Source of the DNA: Hirudinaria manillensis
Lineage: Eukaryota; Annelida; Clitellata; Hirudinida; Hirudinidae
Assembly: GCA_034509925.1 (NCBI GenBank)
Contig: CM067529.1
Coordinates: 5,835,001 to 5,899,000, forward strand
Length of the DNA: 64,000 nucleotides
Direction: 5' to 3'
Notes under the pieces: model-generated
Databases searched by the model: none
Told to the model about the DNA's origin: nothing
What the model saw: only the letters and a program-made list of their open reading frames with translations
Shown here: piece after piece, positions 1 to 12,537 of the stretch
Layout of the letters: each line of letters begins with the position of its first letter
Position numbering within the stretch: position 1 is the first letter of the stretch
Program-made: the position numbers and the translations under genes

Positions 1-203
1 ATCATGTTTATTTTAAATATTTTTAAAATCAAATTACGAACAGGAGGCCAAAAGTTATTTCGATGACAACTTATAGTGAGTCGAAATCTTGACTATTATT
101 GAATTTGTGACAGAGTTTACTTCATCATTCTTAATGCGCAATCATAAATTACGATTGACAGAAAGCATGATTGCATTAAAATGTTCTAAAATCTATTTAT
201 TAG

Positions 204-1817
204 TGATTGCAACTGGATCCATGATATTCTGGATTCTCCCGAACCAAACTTCGAAGGGCAGGAAGATTCAACTATTAATCCAAGGTCACACGATCATTTA
301 AACGAAACGCTTTTCGTCGGCATGGCTGCAGAGGTAGCAGATGGAATGGCTTACTTGGCGTCGAAAAAACTTATCCATGGAGACCTAGCTGCAAGAAATT
401 GTCTCCTCGATTCTCAGCTCGTGGTAAAAGTGTCTGGTCAGTAGTTGTCCAAATTAGCAATATTTTTGAATATGCATTCAAGCGTGTAATTACGACTCAC
501 TCACAGCTGAGCGAAACCTCCTCGAAGCATACGACAGGAATCTTTAAAGGAGTTCTTCCGTCTTCAAACGTTTCGACACACGCATCTCTACTTTTTCGGG
601 TATGGGCCGCATCTCCTGATCAGCCGGATGTCAGTCCATTTCCTTCCTGAATTTTACCTTATTCAACTATGGGAGGCTCTCATTATTTGTCTTATGTATG
701 TCGCTCATTGCTGGACTCAGCTGGAGCGACTCAGAAAGCTCACTGACTTCTTTATGTCGCTTTACGAACTATTTTGCACGCTTCATTCTTCGACTATGTG
801 AGCTTTTATTCGGTCTTTTTGTGTTTGGTCCTTGTTCTCTCCAGTTGACTGAGTCAAGCTCTCGGTGGCTTTTTCACACTTCGTCTCAATATCTAAAAAA
901 ACTGGCATTTTATGTTTTCTTCAAAGCGGCCGTCGATTTGGAAATTTTAGGGACTCGGCCGGGGACCAAACTCATGTATTCACGTGTATATCATACATAC
1001 GACGTGATTTATATTGCGACGTATTTTTCTTACTGATGTTATTGAGCCGTTGCATATTTAATACAAGTTTGTCAATTATTGATTCTGTTACTCAAACTTC
1101 AATTTCTTCACGTCAATCGAAGACTTTGGAATGACTTTAAAGATGGATGCCAGGGATTGTCATGAAATAGATGGATTCTCAAAAATCAAAAACTGTCTCC
1201 CAGTAAGATGGATGGCCCCTGAGGTTCTCAAGGCTTCAGTTTTTAGCGGGAAAAGTGACGTATGGTAAGGCTTACTTGCTACGAGGTTGAATTTGAAACT
1301 AAATCAATTTTAGTAATCGTAATTTTGAAGGTCATACGGTATTTTGTTGTGGGAAATTTTCTCATTTGGAATCCGACCATATGCAAGTTTATCGAACGAT
1401 GAAGTAAAGAAATTTGTTTCCAGTGGCGGAAAATTGGAATGTCCCAGGGAATGTCCAAAAATTGCGTTAGTGTTTTAGAGAAAAGTTATTGGAGAGCTCT
1501 TCTGTAGGTGTATTGAGTTCGGATTTATAAAATTCAGTGACAAAGACCAATGAAATTTATAAATTAATCAAAGTGATCAAGTACAATATATTTCCATGAG
1601 ATCATCAGTTTAACTTTGCATATTTTTTTTTTATATTAGATATTAAAAATTTTAATAAAATCCATTTCATAGGGCAGAAATTATGGAAGCCTGTTGGAAT
1701 TCAAAACCAAAGGACAGGCCAAACTTTGTTGAAATCATAAAGAGAATCGTTCAATTTTCAAAACCTGGATTTATTTCTCAATCTTATTATGGTCGCAACA
1801 TCGACTATGCTGGATAA
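204..1817 (+). CDS. Insulin-receptor-like tyrosine kinase, 3' half (partial)
   Basis: Four exons read in phase: 204-436, 1123-1264, 1331-1465, 1673-1817 (stop TAA). They encode about 217 residues covering most of the C-lobe of a protein tyrosine kinase. Upstream exons lie outside the window. Visible motifs in order: [12 protein letters not shown], the catalytic loop [32 protein letters not shown], and a final helix around [15 protein letters not shown]. The helix before the catalytic loop and the segment [13 protein letters not shown] resemble insulin/IGF receptors most closely. Odd points: the Arg of HRD is Gly, and the activation loop between DFG and VRW contains no tyrosine, whereas insulin receptors carry a YxxxYY cluster there. 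The catalytic Asp and Asn and the DFG Asp remain, so activity is possible. The tail ends soon after the kinase domain. The start at 204 follows an AG acceptor and is less certain than the other exons. Confidence 0.8.
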
Positions 1818-2567
1818 ACTTTTAAATTTTAACAAACTGTGCTTCAATTCATTTAGTCAAACATTTTGCAAATAAAGCATGGTTTTGTAGATTTCGAGGG
1901 ATCGTGAATTATTAAGCAAGTTAATTATCGCCTTCCTTTGCGTAAATTGTTGGTCATCAAGTGACCCCATACAAGAATTGATTCCCATTTGCAATGTTTT
2001 ATTTCCATATTGGTGACTATTTTGTCTTACTTGGAATACAAATAAAACATTTTTTGAAGAGAATAGTACTGCCAACTTTTTAAAGGTCAGCATCTGAGAC
2101 TGGAAATAGAATGTTTATAAATAATAAATTGCAAATAATAAAAATACCACACTGCTCCAACCCATGCAAAACTGGACAGAGCTGCCATTTTGTTGAAAGG
2201 TAGGCAAGTCAAGGACAGACGAGCAAGTTGAGCAGTAAAGCTTATCCCATCATCCCTTCCATTAAAGTAACCAGTGCATAAATATTTTGTTGGGCATCTT
2301 AATAGCATAGTTCTGGCCTCTAAAAATAATGATGTCAACAAAACCTTTTAACTAATCAATGCCTGGCATTATAAGCAAGTTATAGATGCATAAAGGATTT
2401 ATCGATGTTAGGACAGGTCTGATGGTGAATTTTCGCAGGTGATTAATGAACACTCAAACGTGTAACTACTCTTTGACAGACCAAATACTTTATTTCAATT
2501 ATGGTCATTCAGTGACTTATATAATTTCTGGTCATCTGATGATTATTTACAGTTAAGATGTAGAGAA
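1818..2567. other. Intergenic, kinase to RSL1D1
   Basis: This stretch separates the stop codons of two converging genes. Open frames on the minus strand near 1857-2341 have no recognisable domain and no convincing splice structure, so I call no gene here. Confidence 0.5.
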
Positions 2568-4070
2568 TCAAACAGTCTTTTGTTTCTTTCTTGTCAGTTC
2601 TTTAGACGTGATAACTCCATTCTTCTGTATGATAACAGGCACACCAGAAGGTGTGATTGTGACAACTCCATCCACCACAGTTGAAATCTCTTCTGCTTCT
2701 GTAGGATCAAATACCAGTGAACCTGCTCTTTTCAGCTGTTTCTTTGGTTGCTTGTTTTCAATTTTCACTTCATCCTTATTTTCTGATTTAAAATAATTAT
2801 TTTTTATAACTAATGATCCAATGAGTTAAATAAAAAATCATACCAAAGGAAACAATGATAGGCACACTCAGAGAATCTTCTGTCTTGAGGGAAGCAATCC
2901 TTATATTTGTAATCCCTTCTGGAATTGAACTGACGACCTTTGTGAGGACGGCTTGAATGTTTTCAGCTAATTCAGAATCAGAATGTTTCAATGTCCCAAC
3001 AAACACTTGGCTGCAATACATATAAAAGTAATTTATCCTTATAAAAAATTAAGGGTAATAATAAATCAAACCTGCTTGGCCCTTTGTTGCACATGATACA
3101 TTGAGATGTTTTAAGGCCTTTCAGAATTTCCTCTTTCAGACTGGTTTTGCTCAAGTCCACTTGAACAAGAAACCTTTAAACCAAATATGGAATTTAAAAA
3201 CTCCTAACTTATTATCTCTCCTACAAAAAAACCAACTTCTTTCTCCCAATGAAATGTTTCCCAAGTTTGGCCGGAAGAAGCCTCACAATTCGAGAATCAC
3301 ATAGAAAAACATCATATAAGTTGGACAAGTGTCTTTTAGCTTCAAAATCATTGCACTCAATCTTTATCTTCTTCATGGGATATATCTAAACACAATGCTT
3401 GTTAATTAGGCATTATGTATTGAGAAATTGATAAAGGCAAACACACATCTATGTTGATATCCAAAGTATGCTGCCTGAGCAAATCTTCATAAGCAGCTAT
3501 CGTGTTTTCATATTCTCTTGACTTTTTATCAACATCTTTGACAAACAAGCAGATTCTAGTAGTACTGTTTACCCATCCATGAGGAAGGACTCTGTGTCAT
3601 AATTATAACATTCAGTAAATATCGACATGTTAATACTATTAAAGCATACTAACGTTTTAATTATCTTTTGCGAATCGGTGGCCACCTTCTTAACACCAAA
3701 CTGTAGGAAAATCTTATCATTTTCAAACAGCTCGTTTTTGTTCTGTTTTGATACACATTCTTTCAGAGCCTTTGTGGCTTTCAAAAGCTGTCAAAAAGAT
3801 AATCATAATTAATAAAAACTAAATATCGAATAGAATTATTTTTACACTCCATTTCCAAGTGATTTGAAAGTTTGTTTAAAGACCTTTACAATGAACTCTT
3901 TGTAACAAAATAAATATAATTTGGGATTCAAACCCATACAGTCAAGTTTCTCATTATCTTTCACAAACCTGATCAACCGAAACAAGCTCTCCCCCGATCC
4001 CAGCCATTTGTTCTGAAATATCGTCCCGCGTGATTGTAAATGTAACAACAATAATATCACCGTAGACCAT
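2568..4070 (-). CDS. RSL1D1: Ribosomal L1 domain-containing protein 1 (nucleolar)
   Basis: Seven exons in phase (minus strand): 4070-3969, 3787-3654, 3591-3447, 3385-3237, 3173-3072, 3010-2844, 2782-2568; product about 337 residues. The L1-like fold is recognised from LFENDKIFLQF, RICLFVKD, CNDFEAKRHLSNLYDVFLCD followed by SRIVRLLPAKLGKHF, the strand FLVQVDLSKTSLKEEI, and the closing segment IRIASLKTEDSLSVPI. Family members are nucleolar proteins linked to ribosome biogenesis and cell-growth control. The C-terminus is lysine-rich (QPKKQLKRAG and RKKQKTV), as in the family, but much shorter than the vertebrate tail. An alternative start lies at 4007 in the same frame (MAGIGGEL). The gene is head to head with BSDC1. 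Confidence 0.88.
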
Positions 4071-4352
4071 ATAAGATCCTTGATTATTAATTTATAATAT
4101 TTGACTTATACAAATATTTTAATTAATTGATAGACTTTATATATTTTACACAATATTTTATAATCATTTTAAAGCACAACAACTGATCTATTTATTGCAT
4201 TTCCATTTAGGATTCATATTTATATATGTGGTACATACATATAAAAAGTATTTTTTAGATTCCATATTATTAAAAATAAACCATCTATCTAAATAATTAT
4301 CACCTGATTCCTCAGCTCGAAAGCTACACTATCAATTAGTAAACTTTTGTAA
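4071..4352. promoter_or_regulatory. Shared upstream region of RSL1D1 and BSDC1
   Basis: Only 282 bp separate the two divergent start codons, so the promoters of both genes must lie here or overlap the genes. The sequence is very AT-rich and I see no clear TATA box or other named element. A compact bidirectional promoter is an inference from spacing. Confidence 0.5.
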
Positions 4353-7300
4353 TGTCGGAGAGGTACGATGCACATATATTATATGTCTGATGTTGCACGG
4401 ATTCATTTTTTTATTTCAATTTATAATTTCTCATGTTATAATATCTCCGAGGGCTATGAATATGTTATTTGTTTGAACGTAGTTGTCATATGTTTGATAT
4501 TTCATCAAAATTGTTATTGTTTTGAAGGATTTGATGTGATTTTAATGACTCCGTCAATGTTCACCCACAAGAATATTAATATGTCCTTAGAACATTAGTA
4601 CTTGGAATTATAAATATTACAGAATCACAGTTTTGTCATATTGCGCAATTCCCTCATAAGATATATCAAAGCTTTTTATCAAAAGTACCCCTTTCATTAT
4701 AATTAAGTTACATCTTAATCTGATTCCTCAAATCATGGTTCATGTTAATATGTTAATAATAATTATTTATTATTATAAACAGTATGAAATTAAGTCCCAA
4801 AGTTAATTTTTAGAACTGAACATGGCAATCCAGAGGCTGCACCATGGTGGGGTAGTTGGATGCAAACTGCTAAAGAAAAGGCTGGCATTTTATATTTATT
4901 CCAGCAACATTTAACTTTATGCATTTGGGATTACATCAAATTGAAATTACTAGTATTTTTAACAATTTAATTTAGCATCACTAATTTTAGTCAATCTCTG
5001 TTTTCAATGTGGTGAAACAAGACCTAGCTGAATTTGGCAGTATAATGCAATGTGATGGATCAAAAGTGGCAAATGTTGTTAGAGAGAAGTTTAATGTGAG
5101 TTTCAGCATGATATACAAGAGTTTGAAGAATTCTTGGAATGGTTGAAAGAAAATTTAAATGATTTTAAACAATCAAAACTAATTTGTTTATTAACACAGC
5201 AAGAAACTGCAGCATCAGCATCAGCAAAAATGAAGCAGGGAATGACATCTCTATGGGGAGAGCTCTCCAAAGCTCTGGTGATTCCACCAGAAGATGATGA
5301 ATGCTGTGAAATAATCAAGATAACTAATGGAAAACCAATAACTCTTGATAGAGCTAAAGTATGTTGATTATAAGCCTTTGATAATACCAATATTATTGCT
5401 TTAATGTTAAAATTCATAGTTATTATTAATATATTAATAGAATATCAGCTAGATATATCAACAAGTACTTGACATACAAGTACAAACACTCAAATTAGTA
5501 CTCAACTCATCTCTAGTATTACTTTCCAAAATATTCCCAGTAATTGTACTTTTTAAAATTTGGTTACTGTTATGTGAATCTCATCTACTCTATTTATTAA
5601 ATTGCACATGCTATTGTTTTAAAGTTTTTATTTGAGTAATTATGTAATTAATGCTTATTATGAGATCTCCAATGATTCCTCTCTATAGCAGCTCATTACA
5701 TTCAAAGATATTTATGGAGAGGACATTAAGTTTCTTCAGTGACAGATAGTGCTTGCATGTGTATGGATACAATGCATTGTTATTCTCTAGGCTCAGCTGT
5801 TTGCTTTGCAAACTGATATTAATACATACACTGAAGATCCTGGAACTAAAGATAATAAATTTCAACCATGGATGGAAACAAGCTTTGATTTGGAACAAGT
5901 TAAATCAGATATATCTGAACTTTTAGTGTCAAATTCTCATGTCAGATCTCTATATACACAATTAGTAAGTTATTTTGATCTTCTCATGATTTAGACATGA
6001 AACTCATATTTAGAGTGACAATCACAGGTACCATTAACAGTTTCAAATGTGGATTTCTGGTGTCGCTACTTTTATAAGAAGCATTTACTAGAAGAAGAAG
6101 AAAATAGAAGGATAGCTTTGGTGAAAAGGGCTGAAGAAGTAGATGAAAAGGAACTTACCTGGGATGAAGGCACATTGGTTTTGATTTAAAGTTATAAATT
6201 TTAAAAAATTAAATGGCATCTCAATTTCTAGATGAAGATGCCACTCTAAAAGACTTAGCAATCACCAACAGTGGAATTGAGGAACCACATATTTCCAAAC
6301 AAATTCAGCAAGTGGACATGTCCAATTTGGTGGAATTTGAAAATTTATCTGGTAAATTCTATTAAATGTTATTTATTTCTTATTATGCTTAATAAAATCA
6401 TCGGGTTTACAACATAAAATTGTAGTGAGTTCTTTGGATAAGGATAGATTGGAAGATAACAGACATCTGAAGCTAGCAGAGGATACTTGTTTAAATCCTG
6501 AACCTTTGACGAAAAGTAGTGAAATTAAGCTAGAGGTCAGTAACTAACTGTACTTGAAATTAAAATTTAAGCAAATATGTAATTAATATGTTTGATGTTT
6601 ATATTCAGATTTCTTAACTCATGATTAACAGCATAGCTTACATTTAACAATCTTACTTAAATATTTAAATATACTTTTGATACTCTCAGAATAACATTCC
6701 AATAAACTGTAGTTCCAAAATTTATGGCCATTTATGTTTTATTTTGTACGAATGAAACCTTCGGATATAATAAGTTAGTCTAATTGGGGAATCAACTTGA
6801 TTTAATAGCTTAAGAGTATCACCTTATTATAATTACTTTATAATTACCACAAAGCAGTTCCATATGCTAAATTGTGTCATTCTTTAACATTCCTCATAAC
6901 TTAAACCAAATATTTGGCACCACACCATCATCTCAGCCTTTTAATCATGTCTCAATATTGCACAATTCAATAACATAACCCTCTGATAGCCAGATTATAA
7001 AATAGTAGTACATTATTTATTACATTATCTGCTGTTAGTATTATCTTTTACAACTCACTGTTTGTACATTACATTTTTTTCTTTTATTTTTATCAAGTTT
7101 ATTGTCAATGTACTAACTCCAAGCATCCAACCTAGCATCATTGCAGTCCACCAAATATAATAATTGTCCACTCCTATAAGGCTATTACATGTAATTATAT
7201 GACAATGAGATTCAACTCGGAAATGTAAGTTGATCTTTGAATGCAATTTACTATGCCATGTTGCTCTTTGCAACAGACATCTTTTCCAACTAGATACTGC

Positions 7301-7710
7301 ATGTCATGATCTCAACCCATCTGGTTAAAAAATTGTAGGATACATGCCCAAGCCTTTCACCATTGACAACAAAGAATGAGAACAGTGACTCCAGCGAAAG
7401 CATTTCTGATTTTGACAGCACTGGAGGTGAAGAGAGCCACTACACCCATGTTGCATTAAGCAATATTTTTAGCAACATTGTTATTTCCATAAGATTCATT
7501 TACAAAAGACATCATATTGCCATAAATATTAAAATAAACACAATTGTAAACCAGAAAGTCCAACGGATGATTGGGAGGTCTGCAACAATGTCAAGGGACA
7601 TGAGGCACCAAGTGACAATGGAATCACTCAACCAAATGTGAGGCTGACCATTCAAATTAACCCAACCTTAATCGAAATTTATTTTCCAGGAGGATTGGGA
7701 AGAATGGTGA
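4353..7710 (+). CDS. BSDC1: BSD domain-containing protein 1
   Basis: Eleven exons in phase: 4353-4363, 4814-4880, 4991-5095, 5107-5358, 5791-5964, 6028-6169, 6232-6351, 6426-6535, 7339-7426, 7555-7637, 7690-7710; about 390 residues against 430 in human. The start is a tiny exon (MSER). Recognised parts: APWWGSWMQTAKEK at the N-terminus; KMKQGMTSLWGELSKALVIP; the BSD core with SDISELLVSNSHVRSLYTQL and VDFWCRYFYKKHLLEEEE; an acidic, variable middle; and a short closing DDWE ... EDWEEW that mirrors the acidic tryptophan-rich vertebrate end. The function of BSDC1 is poorly known. Introns 2 and 6 appear to use GC instead of GT donors (4881 and 6170); no GT alternative keeps the frame. Exon 3 and exon 4 are separated by only 11 bp, so that boundary may instead be read through or mis-set. 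Confidence 0.88.
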
Positions 7711-7905
7711 AGATCTGTGACACCACATTTGCAACACATAATTATTCAGTTATTAATTGTAATTGCTTATTTGAAACATTTTATATACGTTTATTAACAA
7801 CATGTTAACACTTGTTTAAATTGTGTCCTTCCAAAACTGAATTAGGAGAAAAGCCTTTAATATATCTGAGCTACTGTCCACACTTAAAGTAAAATGCACA
7901 GCTTC

Positions 7906-8398
7906 CTAGTATCTTCTTTGAAAGCTTCCTGCTCCTGCTGGGCCACCCCTTCCACCTCTAGCAGCACCAAATGAGCGGCCTCTACTTCTGGCGGCTGTAA
8001 TTTAAAAAGTTGATTAATACAATGTTAAAATATAGCTTAATAGAAGGTTTTTAAAGAACAAAATATAATAGAGCGCTAATCAAACCTTGAGCCCTCAATA
8101 TGGCCGATTTTCCACGTCCGGCACCGCCACCTTTGCCTTGAACCTTTTTGAACATTGGCGCATTCTTCAGCATGTCAGGCAAGATGAGAAAGCGAACTTT
8201 GCTTCCACGTATGTAAACATTTTCTAGTTCGGCGGTTCTACCGTCACGATAAGTGACCGAAACTGATGAAAATTGGCAATTCATGTTATCTTCGGCTTCG
8301 ACTAATTTGCCTCTATAAATTTCTCCAGTGTTTGTTTCGCAAGTAACCGTATGGCCCTCTGCTTCATGCAGAACTTTAATAGGAACTCCGATAGACAT
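7906..8398 (-). CDS. SNRPD3: Small nuclear ribonucleoprotein Sm D3, copy 1
   Basis: Two exons (8398-8086 and 7994-7906) give 133 residues, close to the usual SmD3 length. SmD3 pairs with SmB in the seven-membered Sm ring that binds U1, U2, U4 and U5 snRNAs during spliceosomal snRNP assembly. The Sm1 part runs from [18 protein letters not shown] to [17 protein letters not shown], and Sm2 holds [19 protein letters not shown]. The C-terminus is Arg-Gly rich ([15 protein letters not shown]), the kind of tail methylated by PRMT5. This copy is the most divergent of the four: it has [10 protein letters not shown] where the others have an insertion, and AARSRGRS at the splice junction. The single intron sits at the same codon in all copies, which argues for DNA-level duplication and against retroposition. 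Confidence 0.96.
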
Positions 8399-9381
8399 TG
8401 TATGCTGCGGCAGTGAAACTTAGACCCACAACAAAAAAACTCGATGGAGCCGGTAGCGTGACTACCAAAGTTAATAAATCTTAGTTTATTATCATCGAAT
8501 AAAAAATTTTAAAATCACAAAATTAATTAATCACTTTTAATTAATATATTTTAAATTTATTAATTTGCATTTAATTTTATGAAAATTTATGTTTATCTTG
8601 GTTGATAGAGCATATATTATATAAGTTCTTTCAAATAGACGATTTATTTCTTAGAGTTGTCGTTCTAATTTTGTTAAATAAAATTTAAATTCTATTATTT
8701 AGTGTTTTACATTCTAATCGTGGCTTGAACTTGTTAGGCATTTAATCTGAAAAAATGAATGTTTGATGATAGAGAGGTCGTAAAAAAACAATATTTGATT
8801 GATCAGAGTGATTTTGAAAAAATTTTATTAGACAATTTTTCATTTTCAAGAAAAAAAACTTTAATCAAGTTAATGACACATATTAAAATTAAGGTATCAT
8901 GGAAAGCGATGATAAAGTACTTTAGCAAAATTAGGCTTGTTTTCTATAGCACAATATTTAATAAGGATATGAATATTAACAGTGTGTTAAATAATGAAAA
9001 TAACTTTAAATTCGTAATAACCGAACGTTTATTACAAGTTGTGGAATTAATCTTCCATAAATGAGCGCGAATTCCTGGCTCTCCATAGCAGAATATGAAT
9101 AGTTGAAATATGGTAAAGTAATTCGAAAATGCCTTAATATTTGTTTTAGCCGTAAATTTAACAAAGACTTTCCTAAGTTCGCAGTTCATGACTTAAATAG
9201 ACATTAGTTACAAGTAAATATTTAATATATATTTTAAAATCCCACTACGTTTTAATAGATGTATTACTCCATTTTATCTGGTGCTGTTACTTATATTATA
9301 TTATTGGCATTTTATTTGTAATGTTTAATGTTTTAATAATTCTGAGCTACTATCCGCACTTAAAATAAAATGAACAGCTTT
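8399..9381. other. Spacer between SmD3 copies 1 and 2
   Basis: AT-rich spacer. It shares short blocks with the later SmD3 spacers, for example the run around 9017-9060 (aaattcgtaataaccgaa) also found near 10278, 11907 and 13481. Open frames near 8759-9189 have no recognisable protein and are not called. Confidence 0.6.
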
Positions 9382-9857
9382 CTAATATCTTCTTTGAAAG
9401 CTTCCTGCTCCTGCTGGGCCACCCCTTCCACCTCTAGCTGCACCAAATGAGCGACCTCTGCCTCTGGTAGCTGTAAATTAAAAGGTTGATTAATACAATG
9501 TTTACAAAGAACATAAAATAATCGAGCGCTAAACAAACCTTGAGTCTTCAATATGGCCGATTTCCCACGTCCGGCACCGACACCGATACCTTTGCCTTGT
9601 GTCTTCTTGAACATAGGCGCATTCTTCAGCATATCAGGCAAGATGAGAAAGCGAACTTTGCTTCCTCGTATGTAAACAGTTTCTAATTGTGCGGTTCTAC
9701 CGTCACGATAAGTGACCGAAACTGATGAAAATTGGCAGTTCATGTTATCTTCGGCTTCCACTAATTTGCCTCTATAGATTTCTCCAGTGTCTGTTTCGCA
9801 AGTAACCGTATGGCCCTCTGCTTCATGCAGTACTTTAAGAGGAACTCCGATAGACAT
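9382..9857 (-). CDS. SNRPD3: Small nuclear ribonucleoprotein Sm D3, copy 2
   Basis: Exons 9857-9539 and 9470-9382 encode 135 residues: a complete Sm fold and an Arg-Gly tail ending GSFQRRY. I chose the start at MSIGVP because it matches the family N-terminus. The frame stays open for 36 more codons upstream, but that extension resembles no Sm protein and is probably 5' UTR. The predicted product is the same as that of copy 3. It differs from copy 1 mainly in [13 protein letters not shown] and ATRGRGRS. Tail residues and intron are intact, so nothing in the sequence marks it as a pseudogene. Confidence 0.94.
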
Positions 9858-11028
9858 TATATGCTGTGATAGTGAAACCAATACAAACCCACAACCAAAA
9901 AAGTCGATCGCGAAGCCGATAGCTTCACTACCAAAGTTAATAAATCTTACTTTATTACCTTCCAAGCAATAAAATTTTTAAAATCATAAAATTAAATGAA
10001 AAATTTTAATTAATATATTTTTAATTTATTTATTTTATAAATAAATAATATTTAATTGATCAGAGAAATTTTGAAACATTTTTGAGACAATTTTTCGGTT
10101 TCCATAAAAAAACTTTATGTTTAAACAAATTAATGACTTTCATTAAAATTAAGATATCATAGAAAGCTATGATAAAGTACATTACCTGAAGTAGGCACTC
10201 CCTTGTTTACTAAAGCACAATATTTAATATGGACATGAATATTGACTGAGTGAAATAATGAAAATAACAATCTTTAAATTCGTAATAACCGAATGTTTCT
10301 TAAAAGTTGCAGTATTAATCCACCTCAGATGAACGCGAATTCATCGCTTTCCTTAGCAGAATAGCAGGTCGAGTCCGTAGATCTTCACATCGACTGGCGA
10401 CAAACTGATTTCTATAATATTTTTATTAGCGAAAGTATCCCAATAGATGGCGAGAACGATTATGGATTATGGATTATCGAAAATGGAAAAGACTTTTTTA
10501 AAACAACAGTAAAGTTAGTGATAATGGTGGAAACAATAGCAAAGACATATACGAATGGTACTGATAGTTCATTATTTAAGAAAGTAGTGCATTTATGCAT
10601 TTATTGAAGCACGTCGATAAATGGATTAGATATTTGCTAAAGAAGAACTTTCATGCAATCTTGTAAAGATTTAATCATGGTCTTTTGCTCCAATAATCAT
10701 AAATTGATCACTCAGCTGGGCTTTATTTACAATGCAAATGAATTGAGATCTTTCAAGATTCAGAAAAAAAAAGATTTTTGAATAATGGAAACATGTGCAT
10801 AATATATATTTCTGTATATGCATGTATATTATTAGATCTTTGTGTGTTTATATATAAATAAGTAATATATATTTTAAAAACCATAATGTCTTATTAGATG
10901 TACTACTCCCTTTTATCTGGTACTGTTATTTATGTTATACTATTGGTATTTTATTTGTAATGTTTGATTTTTTAAAGCTTTAATAATTCTGAGTTATTGT
11001 CCACACTTAAAATAAAATGAACAGCTTC

Positions 11029-11504
11029 CTAATATCTTCTTTGAAAGCTTCCTGCTCCTGCTGGGCCACCCCTTCCACCTCTAGCTGCACCAAATGAGCG
11101 ACCTCTGCCTCTGGTAGCTGTAAATTAAAAGGTTGATTAATACAATGTTTACAAAGAACATAAAATAATCGAGCGCTAAACAAACCTTGAGTCTTCAATA
11201 TGGCCGATTTCCCACGTCCGGCACCGACACCGATACCTTTGCCTTGTGTCTTCTTGAACATAGGCGCATTCTTCAGCATATCAGGCAAGATGAGAAAGCG
11301 AACTTTGCTTCCACGTATGTAAACAGTTTCTAGTTGGGCGGTTCTCCCGTCACGATAAGTGACCGAAACTGATGAAAATTGGCAGTTCATGTTATCTTCG
11401 GCTTCCACTAATTTGCCTCTATAGATTTCTCCAGTGTCTGTTTCGCAAGTAACCGTATGGCCCTCTGCTTCATGCAGTACTTTAAGAGGAACTCCGATAG
11501 ACAT
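11029..11504 (-). CDS. SNRPD3: Small nuclear ribonucleoprotein Sm D3, copy 3
   Basis: Exons 11504-11186 and 11117-11029 encode 135 residues. Over the coding exon the DNA differs from copy 2 at only a few, mostly silent positions, for example in the codons around VYIRGSK and in AQLETV. Flanking spacer DNA is also shared with copies 2 and 4, so the whole gene plus spacer was duplicated as a unit of about 1.5-1.65 kb. Sm1, Sm2, the splice sites and the Arg-Gly tail are all intact. Confidence 0.94.
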
Positions 11505-12537
11505 TATATGCTGTGATAGTGAAACCAATACAAACCCACAACCAAAAAAGTCGATCGCGAAGCCGATAGCTTCACTACCAAAGTTAATAAATCTTACTTT
11601 ATTACCTTCCAAGCAATAAAATTTTTAAAAACGTAAAATTAAATAAACAATTTTAATTAATATACTTTTAATTTATTTATTTGATTGATCAGAGAAATTT
11701 TGATACATTTTTATGAGACAATTTTTCGGTTTCAATAAAAAATTTTTGTTTAAACGACTTAATAACCTTCATTAAAATTAAGATATCATAGAAAGCTATG
11801 ATAAAGTACATTACCTGAAGTAGGCACTCCCTTGTTTACTAAAGCACAATATTTAATATGGACATAAATATTGACTGAGTGAAATAATGAAAATAACAAT
11901 CTTTAAATTCGTAATAACCGAATGTTTCTTAATGTTGCAGTATTAATCCACCTCAGATGAACGCGAATTCATCGCTTTCCTTAGCAGAATAGCAGGTCGA
12001 GTCCGTAGATCTTCACATCGACTGGCGACAAACTGATTTCTATAATATTTTTATTAGCGAAAGTATCTCAATAGATGACGAGAACGATTATGGATTTAAT
12101 TCATATCGAAGATGGAAAAGACTTTATTTAAGAAAAGAGTGCATTTATTGAAGCACGTCGATAAATGGATTAGGTATTTGTTAAAGTAGAACTTTAATGC
12201 TATATTGCAAAGATTTAACCTTGGTTTTTTGCTCAAATAATTATAAATTGATCAATCAGCTGGGCTTTATTTACAACGCAAATAAATTGAGATCTTTCAT
12301 GATTCAGAAAAAAAGATTTGTGAATAATGGAAACATGTGCATAATATCGTTCGTCTCAAATAAATAAATAAATATATATATATATTATTTACGTATGTCG
12401 TATTAGATGTACTACTCCCTTTTATCTGGTACTGTTATTTATGTTATACCATTGGTATTTTATTTGTAATGTTTGATTTTTTAAAGCTTTAATAATTCTG
12501 AGTTACTGTCCACACTTAAAATAAAATGCACAGCTTC

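Noticed and set aside
2087..2341. Minus-strand frame with a hydrophobic C-terminus
   Set aside because: No family resemblance, no splice partner and no conserved motif.
9858..9965. In-frame N-terminal extension of SmD3 copies 2 and 3
   Set aside because: It matches no Sm protein and is not kept in copies 1 and 4; probably 5' UTR that happens to be open.
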